Origin: Promethearchaeota archaeon
Lineage (GTDB): Archaea > Asgardarchaeota > Lokiarchaeia > Sigynarchaeales > SOKP01
Length of the DNA: 19,908 nt
Direction: 5' to 3'
Assembly: GCA_014730295.1 (NCBI GenBank)
Contig: WJIN01000494.1
Location: 1-19,908, forward strand
Shown here: positions 12,501-18,500 of the stretch, piece by piece
How positions within the stretch are numbered: position 1 is the stretch's first letter
Layout of the letters: each line of letters begins with the position of its first letter
Made by a program: the position numbers and the translations under genes
The notes under the pieces: model-generated
Told to the model about the DNA's origin: nothing
The model's database searches: none
What the model saw: only the letters and a program-made list of their open reading frames with translations

Positions 12501-15500
12501 TATGTCGCACACTTACTTACCCGATGGGTATGATAGCTCCTATTCGATGAATCCGCTTGATATGAACTCCGAATTTCCGTATGATTCCACCCAAGAGAAT
12601 TGGAACAGCTGGAATTTAGGACACGATTCAACTCACACCTACTCTTCCTTTGCGAACGGAGATTTCAATTCGGATTTATACCAAGGCTTTTCAAACGATG
12701 TCCCTACATCAGGAGACTTTACCATCATAGAAGGAAGTTTAGATTCATACGGTGGTCTTTCTGCGCTCGGTAATGGATATTCTACCTTGAGTTCCACACC
12801 CGAGGGAAGTTTCGATTATGATTATCAAAATCACACCCCCTATTATAAAACCTTATGGGAGGAAAATTTTGGGACGTTTCAATCGTCCTATATGTCCCAT
12901 GAATACATTCCCGACGGATATGAGAGTTCCTATTCGATGAATCCGCTTCTTATGTCTAATGGATTCCCAGATGAGGCAATTAATGAAAATTGGAATGCTT
13001 GGAATGTAACCTATGATTCCTATTATACAAATAGTTACTGGAATCAAAACGGAGGACTATCTTCTACCGCACTCTCCGAATACATCGATTCAAATCCTTC
13101 TGGAAGTGATTTTAGTACTTCTGGCTCTCTTGGTGATTTACAAGGGGATGACGGAAATCTGTATTCGTTCAGTAGAAATAAGATTAGTAATATTAATAAT
13201 TATGTAACTGGAGATGATTCTTATGCTAAACTCCCTCATGGAGTAAATGTTAATGATCTGAATGGTTTGGGAGGAGTAGGATTCTCGGCATCTGAAAGTG
13301 CAGACCCGAATTGGTCAAAGGATACCGGAGCAAACTACAGACGATCCTATGTTTCTACGTATTGGGCATACGGACAAGGACCTGCGGAATATAGCGATAG
13401 TTTTCTCTGGGACGAATGGAAAGTACCAATTAATTATAATTCATATACCGATCATTATTTCGAGGCGATTGATGTTGATGTGAGAGCTGCAGCGTGGGAA
13501 GGAAGCACCTATGGATATCCACGAAATGCACGAATCTTGATTATGAATTATGATACTTACAACCCGAACACTTATGATAAATTTAATCCCTCTGAAGCGT
13601 GCTGGGAACAGCTAGCATATTGGGATATAGATTCTACGGCAACTTTCCATTCCTTTTCATTTGATAAGAATGATATTACAGGAGGATCAGGTGATATTAC
13701 CGATTATATCAGCTCAAACGGCGAGGTATTCTTACGGCTTCAAGTCTTTTCCGAGTTGAATAAATTCGGGCTTTGGAATTGGGAATCTGAAGTAAGAAAT
13801 GATGCAAAAGTTGATCGAGTAACTGCTCAGCCAACATATGTCCCTCGAAACGTTGATATCCCCTTTAACTTCGGTGCGAACGTGTTGGACGGCTCGAAAG
13901 ATTACTTTCTTTACTTCCAAGGCAAGACAAACGAAGGAACCGCAAATCTGAAAGTGAGTGGACAAAATGAGTTTAGTTTTGGGAGTTCTTGGACGACTCA
14001 AAATGCCTACCTACTTAGCAATCCCACCTCTCTCTCCATAGAAATGACCTCAGATATCATCGATACTATTGATATCGACTATCTTTATCTTATTCGAATT
14101 GACGATCATTCAGGAGATGACGCTCACATATCAAAAGAAACAGATTTCAGCGGATTCTTAAACCGATACGACGATCCCTCATATGACGGATTTAACCGCG
14201 AGTATGAAATCGATCTTTCCTTTGATTATAGTTTTACCCAAGATAATGCCGATCTCTCTTCTATAAATGATGCTACTTTTATTTTAGAAAACGGAGAAGC
14301 CGACCAGCAATCATTTGACTTGCTTTCTCAAGGTAGTAGCGGGTCTTATTCTGTAAATAATTTTATTTTTGATTCGACAAGTGATGATTACCTAAATTTG
14401 GAGTTTCTGGTATCAAATGGAGATTTAAACATTTCAAATCTGAACTATTATATTTGGTTTAAATCGCAAGATACTTCTGATCTCTATAATCTTGGTCAAG
14501 AATTCACGGTTGAATACGATGAGACGCAGCTCACTTTATATGAAAGAGAAAACGGCATGTTTTTCATCGAAATTACCAATGATTTTGATGCGGTAAGCGA
14601 CGGAAATACCTATTACAACAAGTACGACCGCACCAACCAGTTTGAGATCGTCTATCACATTAAAGCCGACGGTGCGTGGTATACCGATTACTACGGTACC
14701 AGCACCTCAGAAGCACAAACCAGAACGTATAATGTATCCGAATATATGAGAATCAATAATCTGAATCGGTTTGATGATTTCTATGTAGAATTTTTAGTCT
14801 CGGGAAACACTACGCAACTCGAGGTATCCAATCTCAAATTTATTGATTACCGCGCTATAACTCCGGTCGAATTGGAGTTCACAATTGATATGGAATTACC
14901 TGACCTCACAGCTGACGACACGCTCGACAGATTAGAATTATTATATTCGCATAAATCAAGCGACTCGAAACGAGTAGATCTTGAGATTTGGGATTATTTG
15001 GATAGTGAATGGGATCTAATCGATGATACCGTGTATTCCTCATTTACCGATGAGTCCTTTAGTATCGGCTCCCGGTATTATAATATGAATAATGAATTGA
15101 AGTTCAGATACTTAGGAGAGATGGTAGATACCGAATACTTCTTCTATATTGATCGATTCAAACTAGAATATGATTTTACCAGAACCGCAGGAGATAATGA
15201 TGCCGATATCACCAAAACCATCTCCAACAGTTTCTTAAATCGCTATGATTCATTCGGAACTTATCAAAAATTATACGAGATTACCATTGAATTTGACTAT
15301 ATCTTTACTAAAAATATAACCGTCTATAATGATTTTGCCGAATTTTATATTAATGGTGCGAATCCCGTATCTCTTATTAAAGACGGCTCCTCGCATCTCT
15401 ATTCGCACACCTTCGAATTCGATTCGAGCTCGGAGAACGGATTTGATGTGAAGTTTGAAATTTCCAATGGATTCTTAGATCTTTCAAATATGCATTATGA

Positions 15501-18500
15501 TATGCGCTTCAAATGTCTTGACACATCGGGTAATATCAGACTGGGACAGGAATTTGAGGTTCAATATGATAATAGCGCCCTTACGCAATACGAGAAAGAA
15601 AACGGCATGTTTTTCATTAATACAACCTATGATTTCACGCAACCTGCCGGAGGGTATACCTATTATAACAAGTATGGACGCACCAATTCGCTTGAAATTG
15701 TGTATCATATGTATTGCGATGGGCAATGGAGAACCGATTATTATGCGGTCTCGAGCTCGCAATCAGAAACTAAAATCTACAACATCTCGGAGTATATGGA
15801 AAATAATAATTATAACACCTTCGAAGACTTCTATGTAGAATACTTGGTAAGCGGACATCAATCGGAGCTTATTGTATCCGATCTTCGATTAACCGATTAC
15901 CGAACAGTTGTGCCCACAGAGTTAGAATTTACAATAGATGTGGAAATGCCCCAGATCACGCAATATGATAGCATCGACAGAATAGAGTTATTCTATACCC
16001 AAAGGACCACGGACTCGCGACGGGTTTATTTACAAATTAAAAACCAGCAAACTTCGCTCTGGGAAACCATCGATTCGAGTATCTATTCCTCATTCACTCC
16101 GCAATCCTATGAAATTACCTCCTCGGACTATTATAACGGCAATTATGAGTTGGAATTCAGATATATCGGGGAGTTAGTGGATTACGAATATCAGCTCCAT
16201 TTGGACCAATTCAAACTTGAATACGATCTTACACGCACTTCGGGAGATATTGATGCCGATATTACCAAGACCATCACCGATTCCCTCTTAAATCGGTATG
16301 ATTCCTATGATCAGTACCAAAAACTCTACGATATCACGATAGAATTTGATTATACCTTTACCGCAGAAAGAACGGAATATTCTGACCTCGCACAATTTAC
16401 CATCATCGGAGAGAATACCTTCAATTTGATTAAAGATGGAAATCCCCATCAGTTTAGCCATACCTTTGAATTTGATTCAAGTACCGCGAATGATTTTAAT
16501 CTCAAATTTGAGATCTCCAACGGATATTTGGACCTTTCGGGGATGAGTTATGAGATTACCTTCAAATGTTTGGATCTCAGCGGTAATATCAGGTTAGGAC
16601 AAGAATTTGAAACAGACTTTAACGAGGAAGATGAGCTGCTGCCATATCTCGAAGACTTAACCGATATTCAAATAACCTCGGATTATATATTTACTACCAT
16701 AAGCGATGGAAAAGCCTATTATAACTCCTATGGAAGAACCAATAAGCTCGAAATTATTTTGGAACTGAACTTTAATAATGTCTGGTTTACCGAAATCTAT
16801 AGCACCGGTACTTCGGAAACCGATACTTTCACGTTTAATGTAACAGACTATATGTTAGACAATTACTTATTTAATTTTAAAGATTTTAATATTACCTATG
16901 CGGTAATCGGAGACCAATCAAGTTTACAAGTGTCCGATACCACCTTAACTGCGGGACGATATCTAAATGAAGTTCCGCTTGAGCAATATCGTATTATTGA
17001 TTTAGTTTCGGGTAGCGAAGGGGAATGGATTACATTCAACTCCAGCGAAGTTTCCCAATTAAAAGACTTAGCAGACTCATTCCCCGCAAACTTTAGCATC
17101 GAATATAGAGTATACGACCAATGCGGCAATGTCGCAACCACTACCATCTATAACGATCTTTACACAGGGATTCAATATTCCACCGAAGCAGATTTAACCT
17201 ATACCGATGATACTATCGATTTGAACTCATATATCCGAGACGAACGGCAATTATCGTTTAGCGCCGATTTTGGAGACTCTCAAATTCTTGATGTGTTGAT
17301 TAACGGCTTTAACTACGGAACCGCCATAAATACGGGAGGTAATAATTTTCAATTTGATGTGGGAACGCAAAATAATTATACCACGATGATCGGATACTCG
17401 GACTCCATGATGAGCGATTTTATCTACTCTAATGTTAACCCCCTAAATCATATCGCCTGGGACGTCAGAAAAGATGATTATTACGGTGTGGTTAAGCACG
17501 TGCTTGTAGATTCCGATATCGAAATTATTAATCCGATCACCTATAATTCTTCAAGAATATTAGATCTGGATCATCTTTACGAGAGAGGATTTGTTCTTGA
17601 GAATTATTTGAGGATGAAAGATGTCTATTATTACAACCAAACCAATAACAATACTAGAACCCAAATAGGTTTCGGGCATTATTTAATTGACAGAATCGGT
17701 GAGATTACCTTCCCCGAATATTCCGATATCCATGAAATCTATAATAATTCAGACGATGTTAAGGATGGAGTTATTTATTTCGAATATGAAGCAACTCCAT
17801 TCGCAGAACAGTTACGCTTAACTAATGCAGACGGTTTTTTCATCAACATCTCAATTCCCGCGGTCTATTATAAACATACTACCATCGAAAAACTCACCGT
17901 TCGATTTAATGACGCAACGGGCAAATCGTTTGCAAAAGTGTTTATGGATTTAGATCTCAGAAATTATTTCCTGTCCGAAAATGAAGGAAAATATAATCAA
18001 ACCATATTCGGCATGGGAAAGATGATGAGTTTGCCTTTATATATAGATATCAACGAGCTTTCAATGAGCAACCCGCATGCGATGTTTGATCTTTCGATGT
18101 TAGAATCAATCACTTTTACCATAGCAGATAGTCAAAGATGGCCCGGTTCATTCTTACAGGACTACGGAGAATATGAAGTTTTAAACCTTCCGTACCAAAA
18201 AATTGCCCTTCACGATATTAAACTCTATAATACCTTGGGAGACAGCATTGATGAGGATGAGAACGGTTTTATCACCTCCCAAATCGAATTTCGCGCCCCC
18301 GACTATTATAATTATTATGCGAAAGATGAGTTTAAGTATAAGAGAATTCAAGTTCCGCTTACCGATGTAAAAATATTTTATAATCGTATGGAAATTGGAG
18401 ATTCAGCAACAATAGAATATTCCGATGAGATTGAAGTATATTATAAGTTTAACAATACAAATCAACAAATTCCGTTCGATGAGATCTCTACCATCCCACT

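Noticed and set aside
12100..13173. Possible CRISPR array or other DNA-level direct repeat
   Set aside because: The period is about 390-399 bases, a multiple of three, and similarity is greater at protein than DNA level. It is a coding repeat.
13732..14001. Antisense open frame of 89 codons
   Set aside because: It lies opposite the conserved jellyroll end of cassette B and shows no domain features.
15497..15838. Frame-2 open frame of 113 codons, overlapping an antisense frame at 15484-15762
   Set aside because: Both lie inside R2 unit 2. The frame-1 translation there matches units 1 and 3, so selection acts on frame 1. The others are shadows.
18250..18285. Dockerin domain
   Set aside because: Only one EF-hand-like loop is present, the position-12 ligand is not Glu or Asp, and the paired second loop and helices are missing.
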